The notes below the pieces were generated by a model that had not been told where the DNA came from, did not search any database, and was given only the letters and a program-made list of their open reading frames with translations. A stretch of 64,000 bases of DNA, taken from positions 1,403,524 to 1,467,523 of the forward strand of contig NZ_AP027042.1 in assembly GCF_027924605.1 (NCBI RefSeq), written 5' to 3'. Positions within the stretch are counted from its first letter, which is position 1, and each line of letters opens with the position of its first letter. The position numbers were made by a program, and so were the translations under genes. Source of the stretch: Dyella sp. GSA-30 (GTDB taxonomy: Bacteria > Pseudomonadota > Gammaproteobacteria > Xanthomonadales > Rhodanobacteraceae). Below, piece by piece: positions 26,727 through 35,157 of this stretch.

Positions 26727-27224
26727 TTAATGGCTCGCTTTGACCGCTTCCATGAAGACCGCACAAAGCGCCTCCATGCCGGCGCGGTCTTCGTCATCGA
26801 AGCGCCCGACCGAGGGGCTGTCCACGTCCCACACGCCGAACAGGCTGCCGTCGGCATTGACCAACGGCACCACGATCTCTGAATTGGACGCCGCATCGCA
26901 GGCGATATGTCCTTCGAATTCATGTACGTCGCGAACCAGCTGGGTCTGGCGCGACTCGGCCGCGGTGCCGCAGACGCCGCGGCCCAGCGCGATGCGGATG
27001 CAGGCCGGCTTGCCCTGGAACGGGCCGACGACCAGCTCGGTGCCGTCATAGAGATAAAAGCCAGCCCAGTTGAAGTCCGGCAGGCTGTGATAGACGAGGG
27101 CGGCAAAATTCGCGGCGTTGGCGATCACATTCGGCTCGCCGGCCAGGATGCCGCGCGCCTGCTCGCACAGGTCCTGGTAGAGCTCGGGTTTGCTGGCGGC
27201 GGTGTTGGTTTGGATTTCGAACAT
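26727..27224 (-). CDS. msrC: Free methionine-(R)-sulfoxide reductase (GAF domain)
   Basis: A 165-residue single-GAF-domain enzyme that reduces free Met-R-sulfoxide, relieving oxidative damage and recycling methionine. All three conserved cysteines are present with canonical spacing: Cys75, Cys85 (GRGVCGTAA) and Cys109 (HIACDAASNSEIVVP), equivalent to Cys84/94/118 of characterised fRMsr proteins. Length and start (ATG 27224) match the family. It is divergent from the TMEM175-like gene across a region that contains a 45-bp inverted repeat. Confidence 0.93.
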   Translation of the reverse strand: MFEIQTNTAASKPELYQDLCEQARGILAGEPNVIANAANFAALVYHSLPDFNWAGFYLYDGTELVVGPFQGKPACIRIALGRGVCGTAAESRQTQLVRDVHEFEGHIACDAASNSEIVVPLVNADGSLFGVWDVDSPSVGRFDDEDRAGMEALCAVFMEAVKASH

Positions 27225-27306
27225 GAGTGGGGCCTGGGGATGATGGCGGTCAGACGGTGAAGATGGGATGGGGTGGGGCGAAGTGCAAGAGTAAGAGCTG
27301 AGAGCA

Positions 27307-27442
27307 CCCCCTCACCCCAGCCCTCTCCCCCGGCAGAGCCAGGGGAGAGGGGGCAGGTTACGCAAGAGCGAAACACCGAGGTCACCTCAGTCAAGCTCCC
27401 TCTCCCCTGGCTCTGCCGGGGGAGAGGGTTGGGGTGAGGGGG
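27307..27442. repeat. 45-bp inverted repeat element in a divergent promoter region
   Basis: Arms 27307-27351 and 27398-27442 are reverse complements with a single mismatch (44 of 45), separated by a 46-nt spacer. The arm contains CCCTCTCCCCTGGCTCTGCC. It is unrelated to the GTCATCCCGGC family but resembles CCCTCTCCC-rich repeats scattered in many GC-rich proteobacterial genomes. It fills most of the msrC/TMEM175 gap and would form a very stable cruciform or hairpin. Confidence 0.85.
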
Positions 27443-27499
27443 GGCTCTTGCCTCTTCGCGTAAACTCCTGCTCTTTAGGGGGGGGGCGCGAGAACCACT

Positions 27500-28207
27500 A
27501 TGGACGAACAACAGCGCAAGCAACGAGCGGGCCTGATCGAGGCGCACCGTCTGGATGGGTTTTTCGATGCGGCGTTCGCCTTCGCGGTAAGCATCCTGGC
27601 GATCGCCGGCACCGAGGTGCCGCGCGACTTGCACGAGATGCTGCTGGCCTTGAACCGCATCCCTGCGTTCGCCTGCAGCTTCGCCACCATGCTGGTGTTC
27701 TGGTATCGCCATGTGCGCTGGCGCGAGCGTTGCCGCGTGCATGACACCACCAGCGTACAGATCAGCCTGATGCTGGTGTTCTTTGCACTGATTTTCGTCT
27801 ACCCGCTCAACATGGTCTTCTCCGCCATGTTCAGCGCGGTCTACAACGGATTTACCGGCAGGCTGCTGCCCGATGCGCTGGTGATCGAGCAGGCCCACGA
27901 CATGACCTTGCTCTATCTGTGCTACGGCTCGGCCTATGCGTGCATGGCCGGTTGCCTGGCTTTGCTCTACCGGCACAGCCTGCGGCATATGCACGATGCC
28001 TCGCGCGAGGAAATGATCGAGGCGCGCGAATCGTTGTATGTGCAGGTGGGTTCGATGGCCGTTGCGTTGCTTTCGGTGCTGGTGGCGTTGGTAGCACCTG
28101 ATGGCCACTGGTGGAGCGCCCTTCCGGGTTGCATCTATTTCCTGCTTACGTTTGTCTATTCGTTGACCGGACGCTGGGCTCGACGCATGTTGGCTGCCGA
28201 CGCATGA
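27500..28207 (+). CDS. TMEM175/DUF1211-type membrane protein (putative K+ channel)
   Basis: A 235-residue protein with six hydrophobic segments. The N-terminal helix carries R17-LDG-FFD (residues 17-23), a variant of the RxxxFSD hallmark of TMEM175 channels; Ser is replaced by Phe. Bacterial members form homotetrameric K+-permeable channels, and the hydrophobic gate residues on the first helix (FAFAVSIL) are kept. A run of nine G residues (27478-27486) lies 13 bp before the start with no ordinary ribosome-binding site. Its stop overlaps the bioD start by 4 bp. Confidence 0.75.
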   Translation: MDEQQRKQRAGLIEAHRLDGFFDAAFAFAVSILAIAGTEVPRDLHEMLLALNRIPAFACSFATMLVFWYRHVRWRERCRVHDTTSVQISLMLVFFALIFVYPLNMVFSAMFSAVYNGFTGRLLPDALVIEQAHDMTLLYLCYGSAYACMAGCLALLYRHSLRHMHDASREEMIEARESLYVQVGSMAVALLSVLVALVAPDGHWWSALPGCIYFLLTFVYSLTGRWARRMLAADA

Positions 28208-28884
28208 GCAGCGCCTGGTTTATCGCCGGTACCGATACCGGTGTCGGCAAGACGCATGCGAGCTGCACCTTGTTGCACGCATTGCAAAAAGCGCAACACC
28301 GCGCATGCGGGATGAAACCTGTTGCCAGCGGATGCGTTGAAACACCGAACGGATTGCGCAACGACGATGCGCTTGCGCTGATCGATGCGAGCAGCGTCCC
28401 GCACGCACCGTACGACACCATCAATCCGATCGCCTTGCGTGAGCCGCTGTCGCCACATCTGGCTGCGCTGCATGAGCACAAGCAGATCTCGCTGGATCCA
28501 TTGCGCACGGCATTCGATCTGCTTTGCCGCGATCACGATGCCGTGGTCGTCGAGGGCGTCGGCGGCTGGCTGGTGCCCCTGGCGCCGGGGTTGTTCGCCT
28601 CGGATATCGCACGGACCTGGCAACTGCCGGTGATCCTGGTGGTGGGGCTCAGACTGGGCTGTCTCAATCATGCTTTGCTCAGCGCGCGGGCGATCGAGGC
28701 TGATGGCTGCCGGCTGGTCGGCTGGATCGGCAATCGCATCGATCCGTCGATGGCGGCAGTCGACGAAAACCTCACGACGTTGCGGGAACTATTGCCGGCA
28801 CCATGCCTGGGGGTGCTGCCGTATGGCACGTCACCGGAGCAGGCGAGCGATGCGCTGGCCGACGCGATGGCTTTGCTATGCTGA
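28204..28884 (+). CDS. bioD: Dethiobiotin synthetase
   Basis: BioD carboxylates 7,8-diaminopelargonate with ATP and CO2 to give dethiobiotin, the penultimate biotin step. The 226-residue product has the P-loop GTDTGVGKT (residues 9-17), the substrate Lys in MKPVASG, VEGVGGWLVPL and a GNRIDP nucleobase-site segment. ATG 28204 overlaps the stop of the TMEM175-like gene (ATGA), so translation is coupled although the functions look unrelated. No other bio gene is in the window. Confidence 0.94.
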   Translation: MSSAWFIAGTDTGVGKTHASCTLLHALQKAQHRACGMKPVASGCVETPNGLRNDDALALIDASSVPHAPYDTINPIALREPLSPHLAALHEHKQISLDPLRTAFDLLCRDHDAVVVEGVGGWLVPLAPGLFASDIARTWQLPVILVVGLRLGCLNHALLSARAIEADGCRLVGWIGNRIDPSMAAVDENLTTLRELLPAPCLGVLPYGTSPEQASDALADAMALLC

Positions 28885-28939
28885 GCGCCTGCCCGGACGC
28901 AGCCGCCCTATCGACTTCAACCTTTTGCAGGAGGCATTC

Positions 28940-29284
28940 ATGTCGTCGCTCCATCATTACTTTCTTTCCATTGCCGACCTGGCTCACGCGCGTGGCAACG
29001 ACCCGGATCTGAGCTACGACGGCGCAGGCCCCAACGATTTCGCTGCTGCACTGCAAGAAGCGTTGCGCAGCCCGGTCTTGTTCGAACGGTGGCGCGCCAA
29101 ACAGGCCGAGCCCGATGAAGTCGACCCGAGCCTGGGTGCGACCGACGCCAATGCGAAGGTCACCGGCAAGGTGGCCGATCTCAAGACCGATGTCGAGGCG
29201 GTCACCAGCTTGCCAATGAGCATCGTGCGCCACCGCCTGAATCTTCTGATCGGACCGGCCTGGCAGCTGCGCGACATGCGCTGA
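28940..29284 (+). CDS. Conserved-looking protein of unknown function
   Basis: A 114-residue soluble, acidic protein, MSSLHHYFLSIADLAHARGN at the start, with no signal peptide, membrane segment or motif I recognise. ATG 28940 is fixed by a good ribosome-binding site (CAGGAGGC). It follows bioD by 55 bp on the same strand. The predicted secondary structure is mostly helical, with RSPVLFERWRAKQ and PMSIVRHRLNLLIGPAWQL amphipathic stretches. Function unknown. Confidence 0.65.
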   Translation: MSSLHHYFLSIADLAHARGNDPDLSYDGAGPNDFAAALQEALRSPVLFERWRAKQAEPDEVDPSLGATDANAKVTGKVADLKTDVEAVTSLPMSIVRHRLNLLIGPAWQLRDMR

Positions 29285-29464
29285 GCCGCAAGCCAGGTCG
29301 ATCATGTGCGGCCGCGTCCACCCGCGGCCGTTTTCATGTCGAAATGCTCGGCCATGCATGGCTTGTGGGTCTTGGAATAAGAGACCGGCTGTGGTTAGAG
29401 TCGAGAACTATCTTGTTCCAGTCGCGCCGGGCAGGCGCGGCACCTTTTCACCCGGGGAGCCCCA

Positions 29465-31651
29465 ATGTTACGTCTTCGTTTGCTCGTCATCGCCACTTCT
29501 CTTGCGCTCGGCGCCTGCTCGCAGCAGTCCCAGGATGCCTCCAAGTCCGCACAACAGCCGGCCGCTCCGAGTTCCGCCGCGGCAGCGCCGGCGGCTGCCG
29601 CATCCATTTCAAGCAATCCTTTCTATGCCGCCAGCACGCTGCCTTATCAGGCGCCGCCGTTCGACAAGATCAAGGAATCCGATTACGAGCCGGCGATCGA
29701 AGAGGGCATGAAGCAGCATCTGGCCGAGATCGAAAAGATCGCCAATAATCCGGAACCGCCGACGTTCGACAACACGATCGTCGCGATGGAAAAGACCGGC
29801 GCGATGCTGACCCGTGTGTTGCGGGCATTCGATACCGTCACCGGTGCCAACACCAGCGATCTGCTGCAGAAAGTGCAGGAAGAGGAAGCGCCCAAGCTCT
29901 CCGAGCACCAGGACGCCATCACGCTCAACGGCAAACTGTTCGCGCGTATCGAGGCGATCTACAACCAGCGCGACGCCTTGAAGCTCGATCCCGAATCGCT
30001 GCGCCTGGTCGAAGTGACCTACAAGAACTTCGTGCGTGGCGGCGCCAAGCTGTCCGACGCCGACAAGGCCAAGCTGAAGGATCTCAATAAGGAAGAATCC
30101 TCGCTGAGCGCCCAGTTCTCCAACAAGCTGCTGGCCGCCACCAAGGACGCGGCCTTGGTGGTGGATGACAAATCCAAGCTGGCGGGCCTCTCCGACGCTG
30201 AAATCACGGCCGCCCAAAGCGCAGCCAAGGATCGCAAGCTCGACGGTAAATACGTCGTCGTGCTGCAGAACACCACGCAGCAGCCGGCGCTGCAGGATTT
30301 GAGCGATCGCGATACGCGCGAATCGTTGTTCAAGGCATCGTGGGGGCGTACGGAGAAGAACGACGCCAATGACACGCGCGACATGATCGAGCGCATCGCA
30401 CAGATCCGCGCGCAGCAGGCCCAACTGCTCGGCTACCCGAACTATGCTTCGTGGAAGCTCGAAGACCAGATGGCGAAGAAACCCGAGGCGGCGATCAAGT
30501 TCATGCAGGACCTGGTGCCTGCGGCCACCGCGCGCGCGCAGACCGAGGCGAAGGACGTCCAGTCGGTCATCGATGCGCAGAAGGGTGGCTTCAAGGTCGC
30601 CGCGTGGGACTGGGAGCACTACGCCGAGCAGGTGCGCAAGGCCCGGTACGATCTGGATGAAAGCCAGATCAAGCCGTATTTCGAGCTGGATAACGTGCTG
30701 CAGAACGGCGTGTTCTATGCGGCCAACCAGCTTTACGGCCTGACCTTCAAGGAACGCAAGGACATCCCGGTGTGGCAGCCGGACGTGCGCGTATTCGAAG
30801 TGTTCGACGCCAATGGTCAGTCGATGGCGCTGTTCTATTGCGATTACTTCAAGCGCGACAACAAGGGCGGCGGCGCCTGGATGAGCAACCTGGTCGATCA
30901 GTCCAAGCTGCTGGGTAACAAGCCTGTCGTGTACAACGTGGCCAACTTCACCAAGCCCGCCGACGGCCAGCCGGCGTTGCTGTCGTTCGACGACGTGATC
31001 ACCATGTTCCACGAGTTTGGTCACGCCCTGCACGGCATGTCTGCCGACTCGCAGTACCCCTCGTTGTCGGGCACCAGCACTGCGCGCGACTTTGTCGAGT
31101 TCCCGTCGCAGTTCAACGAGCATTGGGCAACCGACCCGAAGGTGTTCGCCAACTTCGCCAAGAACTACAAGACCGGCGAACCGATGCCGCAGGCGTTGGT
31201 CGACAAGATCAAGAAGGCCGGCAACTTCAACAAGGGCTACGACATGACCGAACTGGTCGCCGCTGCCCTGCTCGACATGGATTGGCATTCGCTCGGTGCC
31301 GATGCGCCGAAACAGGATGCCGACAAGTTCGAAAGCGATTCGCTGAAGAAGAACAAGATCGACCTCAGCTATGTGCCGCCGCGTTACCGTTCGAGCTACT
31401 TCCAGCACATCTGGGGCAACGGCTATGCGGCCGGTTACTACGCCTATCTGTGGACGCAGATGCTCGCCGACGACAGCTTCGAATGGTTCAAGGAGCACGG
31501 CGGCCTGACCCGCGAGAACGGCGATCGCTTCCGCAAGATGGTCTTGTCGCAAGGCAATACCCAGGACCTGAGCACGATGTACCGCACGTGGCGCGGCAAG
31601 GACCCGAGCGTGGAGCCGATGCTGATCGATCGTGGCCTGAAGCAGAAATAA
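29465..31651 (+). CDS. M3-family zinc metallopeptidase lipoprotein (Dcp-like)
   Basis: A 728-residue peptidase anchored by a lipobox (LALGAC, Cys19) and tethered by a Gln/Ala/Ser-rich linker. The thimet oligopeptidase-type zinc site is His516-Glu517-x2-His520 in MFHEFGHALHG, with the downstream Glu ligand in DFVEFPSQFNEH and the substrate loop HIWGNGYAAGYYAY. It matches the dipeptidyl carboxypeptidase (Dcp) branch, which removes C-terminal dipeptides, but as a periplasm-facing lipoprotein rather than the classical soluble form. ATG 29465 has GGGGAG upstream. A strong terminator follows. Confidence 0.92.
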   Translation: MLRLRLLVIATSLALGACSQQSQDASKSAQQPAAPSSAAAAPAAAASISSNPFYAASTLPYQAPPFDKIKESDYEPAIEEGMKQHLAEIEKIANNPEPPTFDNTIVAMEKTGAMLTRVLRAFDTVTGANTSDLLQKVQEEEAPKLSEHQDAITLNGKLFARIEAIYNQRDALKLDPESLRLVEVTYKNFVRGGAKLSDADKAKLKDLNKEESSLSAQFSNKLLAATKDAALVVDDKSKLAGLSDAEITAAQSAAKDRKLDGKYVVVLQNTTQQPALQDLSDRDTRESLFKASWGRTEKNDANDTRDMIERIAQIRAQQAQLLGYPNYASWKLEDQMAKKPEAAIKFMQDLVPAATARAQTEAKDVQSVIDAQKGGFKVAAWDWEHYAEQVRKARYDLDESQIKPYFELDNVLQNGVFYAANQLYGLTFKERKDIPVWQPDVRVFEVFDANGQSMALFYCDYFKRDNKGGGAWMSNLVDQSKLLGNKPVVYNVANFTKPADGQPALLSFDDVITMFHEFGHALHGMSADSQYPSLSGTSTARDFVEFPSQFNEHWATDPKVFANFAKNYKTGEPMPQALVDKIKKAGNFNKGYDMTELVAAALLDMDWHSLGADAPKQDADKFESDSLKKNKIDLSYVPPRYRSSYFQHIWGNGYAAGYYAYLWTQMLADDSFEWFKEHGGLTRENGDRFRKMVLSQGNTQDLSTMYRTWRGKDPSVEPMLIDRGLKQK

Positions 31652-31668
31652 GCCTTCAGCCCTGTAGC

Positions 31669-31695
31669 AAAAAAGCCGGCGTTGCCGGCTTTTTT
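31669..31695. terminator. Intrinsic terminator after the M3 peptidase gene
   Basis: AAAAAAGCCGGC-GTT-GCCGGCTTTTTT: a 6-bp GC stem extended by A-T pairs, with a T6 run (31690-31695) on the plus strand, 17 bp after the stop codon. This is a textbook rho-independent terminator. Confidence 0.92.
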
Positions 31696-31895
31696 GTTTT
31701 CGGTGGACACTTGCACGCGCAGCTTTGCCCCGCTAGAGTGCGCGCACTTTACTACCCAGCCTAAGGGGCTGCCGTCATGCGTGTCATCAATCACTCGAGG
31801 CTTTTCACCGCGTCCTGAGGGACGTTTGCATCGCACAGGACCGTCCTGTCGCGTTGTCGTGAACCTTTGTCTTTGGCGCTCGTTGCGCTGGTGAA

Positions 31896-33944
31896 ATGAT
31901 GAATACGTCTACACGGAATCTGCGTGCCGGATGGGCACGCCTATGGTTGCTGCGTCTGTATAGCGCTCGCCTCGATGCGAGTGCGAACGATGACGGCGCG
32001 CTCTTTACTTTGATTTACCAGGGGCTGCGTCGCCTGCGCGTGCGTCGCTGTGCGGAAGAACGCGACGCCTTGCGTGCCAAGGTGGCGGCGATGCTCGATC
32101 GAAACGATAGCCGGCCGGCTACCCGGGCAGGGCAGCACCCGTTGTTCGCCGATCTCGCCCGCGTGTTTTCGCTCGATGCGGATGCGCTGCTGGTATTTGC
32201 ATTTTTCTGCGCGGTCCATGGCGACGACATGCTCGGAGCCGCTGCGCGTGACGAGAAACGCTACCCGTCCAATCGCGCGGGCATCCTGCGCCTGCTGGGC
32301 GATGCGCTGGGGTTGCCGCAGGACCGGCTGCGCCGCAGTTTGCGCGTGAAGGGTCCGCTGCTGTCCAGTGGACTCATCTCGATCTACCACGGCAACTACG
32401 GTGGGGCGGCCGACTGTGTCGAGCTCGGCGATGGCGTTCTCGCCGCCGTGAGCGACGATGCGAACGATGCGTCGGCCTATCTCGAACAGCTCTTTGAATT
32501 GGCAGGTCCTGGCGAGTTGACGCTGACCGACTATGCGCACGTTCAAGCGGACGTTGAACGGATTCGAGCCTGCCTCGATACGTTGCCTGATGATGGCAAG
32601 GCAGCGAATGTCTTGTTGTATGGGCCGCCAGGCACTGGCAAGACCCAGCTGGCGAGGACGCTTGCCGGGGCTTTGGGTCGTACGCTCTATCTCGTGCGCA
32701 CCGCCGACAGCCAGGGCGATCCGATCGAAGGACGCAGTCGACTGAAGGCATACGAAGCGGCTCAGCGCGCGCTGGCGGCGAACCGGCGGGCTTTGCTGCT
32801 GTTCGATGAAATCGAGGACGTCCTGGGGTCATCGGAGAGCGGCTGGGGCGGCGCGGTCAATTACAAGAGCTGGCTCAATCGGCAGCTGGAGATGTCTCGC
32901 GTTCCCTGTATCTGGATCGGTAATGGTCTGGGAAGGATGGATGATTCCCAGCTGCGTCGTTTCGACGTGGTGCTGGAACTGACGCCACCGACGCGCAGCA
33001 CCCGACGAGCGATGCTGCAACATCGATTGCAGGACTGGAATATCGCCCCTTCGCTGCTGGACGACATCGCATCGAACGATGCCTTTGCGCCCGCGCACTA
33101 CGATCGTGCCGCGCGTATGCTCGATCGAATGCGACACGTGGAGGGCGTGGACGCAGAGCGCATCTTGCGCGATTCGCTCAACGAAATCCTGCAGTCGCGC
33201 GGGTTGCCAGCACTTGGACGGAGTCGTCGCTCGGTGAGGTTCGACACCGCGCTGTTACGTACCGATCAGCCGATTGCCCCCGTGCTCGATTTATTGCAAC
33301 GGCAGCCGAGCGGACGACTTTGCCTGTATGGGCCGCCGGGCACCGGCAAGACGGCACTGGCTGCGCATATTGCCGAGCGTCTGGATCGGCCTTTGTTGAA
33401 GCGTCGTGCCGCGGATCTGCTCGGTCCCTATATCGGTCAGACCGAGCAGGCCATCGCACGGATGTTTCGTGAGGCCGAACGCGAGGGCGCGGTGCTTTGT
33501 CTCGACGAAGCCGATGGCTTTCTGCGTGATCGGCAAGGTGCGCAGCGCAGTTGGGAGGTCACCCAAGTCAACGAATTGCTGACCCGACTGGAAGACTTCG
33601 AGGGCATCTTCGTGGCGTCTACCAATTTGATGGACAGCTTGGACGCGGCCGCGCTGCGGCGCTTCGATTTCAAGCTGCGCTTCGAGTGGCTGGATCTGCA
33701 GCAGCGCAGGCATCTGCTTGAACACTATGTGCAGCGTTTCGATTTGAAACGGGACATGGAGGAACCCGAACGCATGCGTGAGCTCGGCCTGCTCGATTGC
33801 CTCGCGCCCGGCGACTTTGCTGCGCTCAGTCGGCGACTCGAAGCGAATGCCGGCTGTGGCGAACGCGAACTTCTGCAGTGGCTGCGCGGCGAGCAGGCGC
33901 TGAAGCCGGGCGTCAGGTCTTCGCGGATCGGTTTTGTTGCGTGA
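31896..33944 (+). CDS. Tandem-AAA+ ATPase (CDC48-like arrangement), function unknown
   Basis: A 682-residue cytosolic protein with a helical N-terminal part (about 1-200) of no recognised family and two AAA+ modules. The first has Walker A GPPGTGKT at 243-250, Walker B LLLFDEIEDVL and an arginine-finger-type LRRFD. The second has Walker A at 479-486, Walker B VLCLDEADGFL and again ALRRFDFK. Both look catalytically intact, so a remodelling or unfolding machine is likely. It stands alone: no protease, adaptor or substrate gene is adjacent. ATG 31896 or 31899 could be used; neither has a clear ribosome-binding site. Confidence 0.8.
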   Translation: MMNTSTRNLRAGWARLWLLRLYSARLDASANDDGALFTLIYQGLRRLRVRRCAEERDALRAKVAAMLDRNDSRPATRAGQHPLFADLARVFSLDADALLVFAFFCAVHGDDMLGAAARDEKRYPSNRAGILRLLGDALGLPQDRLRRSLRVKGPLLSSGLISIYHGNYGGAADCVELGDGVLAAVSDDANDASAYLEQLFELAGPGELTLTDYAHVQADVERIRACLDTLPDDGKAANVLLYGPPGTGKTQLARTLAGALGRTLYLVRTADSQGDPIEGRSRLKAYEAAQRALAANRRALLLFDEIEDVLGSSESGWGGAVNYKSWLNRQLEMSRVPCIWIGNGLGRMDDSQLRRFDVVLELTPPTRSTRRAMLQHRLQDWNIAPSLLDDIASNDAFAPAHYDRAARMLDRMRHVEGVDAERILRDSLNEILQSRGLPALGRSRRSVRFDTALLRTDQPIAPVLDLLQRQPSGRLCLYGPPGTGKTALAAHIAERLDRPLLKRRAADLLGPYIGQTEQAIARMFREAEREGAVLCLDEADGFLRDRQGAQRSWEVTQVNELLTRLEDFEGIFVASTNLMDSLDAAALRRFDFKLRFEWLDLQQRRHLLEHYVQRFDLKRDMEEPERMRELGLLDCLAPGDFAALSRRLEANAGCGERELLQWLRGEQALKPGVRSSRIGFVA

Positions 33945-33992
33945 GTTTGAGAGTGTCGCGACTGAAGGGAACCTCTAAGAACCCTTCCGATT

Positions 33993-34020
33993 CGTCATCC
34001 CGGCCTGCGCCGGGATGACG
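33993..34020. repeat. Minimal REP-like palindrome
   Basis: Perfect 12-bp arms CGTCATCCCGGC / GCCGGGATGACG around CTGC. This is the core of the family with no extended spacer. It lies between the convergent AAA ATPase and HAD genes, with the usual flank (GGAACCTCTAAGAACCCTTC) upstream. Confidence 0.85.
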
Positions 34021-34049
34021 AGCAGGAGGTTCGTCGAGATTCTCGGGCG

Positions 34050-34733
34050 TCAGCTACGCGCCGCTACTTCATCAATATGCTTGAGCAGATCGGCCGGGTC
34101 CTCATAGACGCGAAACGCCCCTGCGCTTTCCAACTCCTGTTGCCCGTAGCCGCCCGATAACACGCCCACGCCGAGCGCACGGCAGCGCTGCGCGGCGAGC
34201 ATGTCCCAGATGCTGTCGCCGATCACCAGCGATTTCTGGATGTCGATGCCCAGACGCTCCGCCGCCGTGATGAAGAGATCGGGATCGGGCTTGGCATGGC
34301 GTACCTGATCGCGCGTCACCACCGGTACCTTGTCCGGATCGACGCCCAATATGTCGAGGTTGTGCTTTGCCGTTTCCATGCGCCCGCTGGTGGCGATCGC
34401 CCAGGGAATTTCCTGTTCGGTGAGGTATTGGAGCAGCTCGCGTGCACCGGGTAGCGGGCGCACGTCATCGTGCATGGCCTGGCGCTGGTAGGCTTCGGCG
34501 TGCCATTGGCGCAAGCGCGCGAGCCGCTCTTCGGTAATTTCCAACCCGGTCTCGCGCAGCAGGATGTTGGTGAACAGGCCGCCGCTCATGCCGATCTTGC
34601 GATGGATGCGCCATACCGAAAGTTCGACACCTTCCTTGTCCAGCGCTTCTTTCCACGCCAGTACGTGCTGATAGACGCTATCGATCAAGGTGCCGTCGAG
34701 ATCGAACAGAAAGGCCGTGTTGGCGCGCGACAT
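34050..34733 (-). CDS. HAD-superfamily sugar-phosphatase-like hydrolase
   Basis: A 227-residue haloacid-dehalogenase-fold phosphatase with all four motifs: FLFDLDGTLIDS (nucleophile Asp), AIATSGRMETA, the Lys in RHAKPDPDLF and VIGDSIWDM. An alpha-helical cap follows motif I, the subclass that includes beta-phosphoglucomutase, phosphoglycolate phosphatase and small sugar phosphatases. ATG 34733 has TTGGAG upstream. Being third downstream of glk suggests it acts on a sugar phosphate, but the substrate is inferred from context only. Confidence 0.85.
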   Translation of the reverse strand: MSRANTAFLFDLDGTLIDSVYQHVLAWKEALDKEGVELSVWRIHRKIGMSGGLFTNILLRETGLEITEERLARLRQWHAEAYQRQAMHDDVRPLPGARELLQYLTEQEIPWAIATSGRMETAKHNLDILGVDPDKVPVVTRDQVRHAKPDPDLFITAAERLGIDIQKSLVIGDSIWDMLAAQRCRALGVGVLSGGYGQQELESAGAFRVYEDPADLLKHIDEVAARS

Positions 34734-34769
34734 GCGTTTCTCCAAGAAGGAATGCGAGGGGCGGCTAGT

Positions 34770-35144
34770 TTACGAAAGGCCGCCGTCTTTCCATGCGTAA
34801 TACATGCCCTGACTGAACAGGTGCGTGATGTTCTTGTTGTCCGCCCATGGGTAGCGCGCCTTGAACAGCGGCTCGAAATCGCGGATGTGGGTGTGGTTGC
34901 CGGCGGTCATGGCCAATTGATAGACCGTGTCGTGGCCGAACTTCATCGCCTCCTGGCAGAGGCGATTGAATTCATCGAGTTCGGCTTGCGCAAGTTGCGG
35001 GTAGCGCAGGCGCAAGCGCGGCTGGATCGGCTTCAACCAGTTCTCGCCCCATTCCATCGCCAGGGCGAGACCTGCGTTCAGTTGCTCCGCCCGAAGCATT
35101 TCCGGGTCGATCTGGACTTGCCGCTTGCGCCAGAAGCGGAGCAC
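34770..35144 (-). CDS. Small protein of unknown function in the glk operon
   Basis: A 124-residue soluble protein, GTG start at 35144 with GAGG 7 nt upstream. Residues 15-124 are predicted mostly helical with several aromatic residues (MEWGENWLKPI, FEPLFKARYPWAD, GMYYAWKDGG). I recognise no family. It lies between glk (13-bp gap) and the HAD hydrolase (36-bp gap), so it is surely co-transcribed with sugar-phosphate enzymes. Confidence 0.72.
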   Translation of the reverse strand: MLRFWRKRQVQIDPEMLRAEQLNAGLALAMEWGENWLKPIQPRLRLRYPQLAQAELDEFNRLCQEAMKFGHDTVYQLAMTAGNHTHIRDFEPLFKARYPWADNKNITHLFSQGMYYAWKDGGLS

Positions 35145-35157
35145 CTGCGTACCTCGA

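Noticed and set aside
27307-27442. Insertion sequence end or transposon remnant at the 45-bp inverted repeat
   Set aside because: No transposase fragment or flanking target duplication is visible; it is better called a stand-alone inverted-repeat element.
29372-29400. Sigma-70 promoter TTGGAA-17-TTAGAG upstream of the M3 peptidase gene
   Set aside because: The -10 hexamer matches the consensus at too few positions to support a call.
29609-31552. 647-codon minus-strand open frame opposite the M3 peptidase gene
   Set aside because: No recognisable domain; entirely contained within a well-supported gene.
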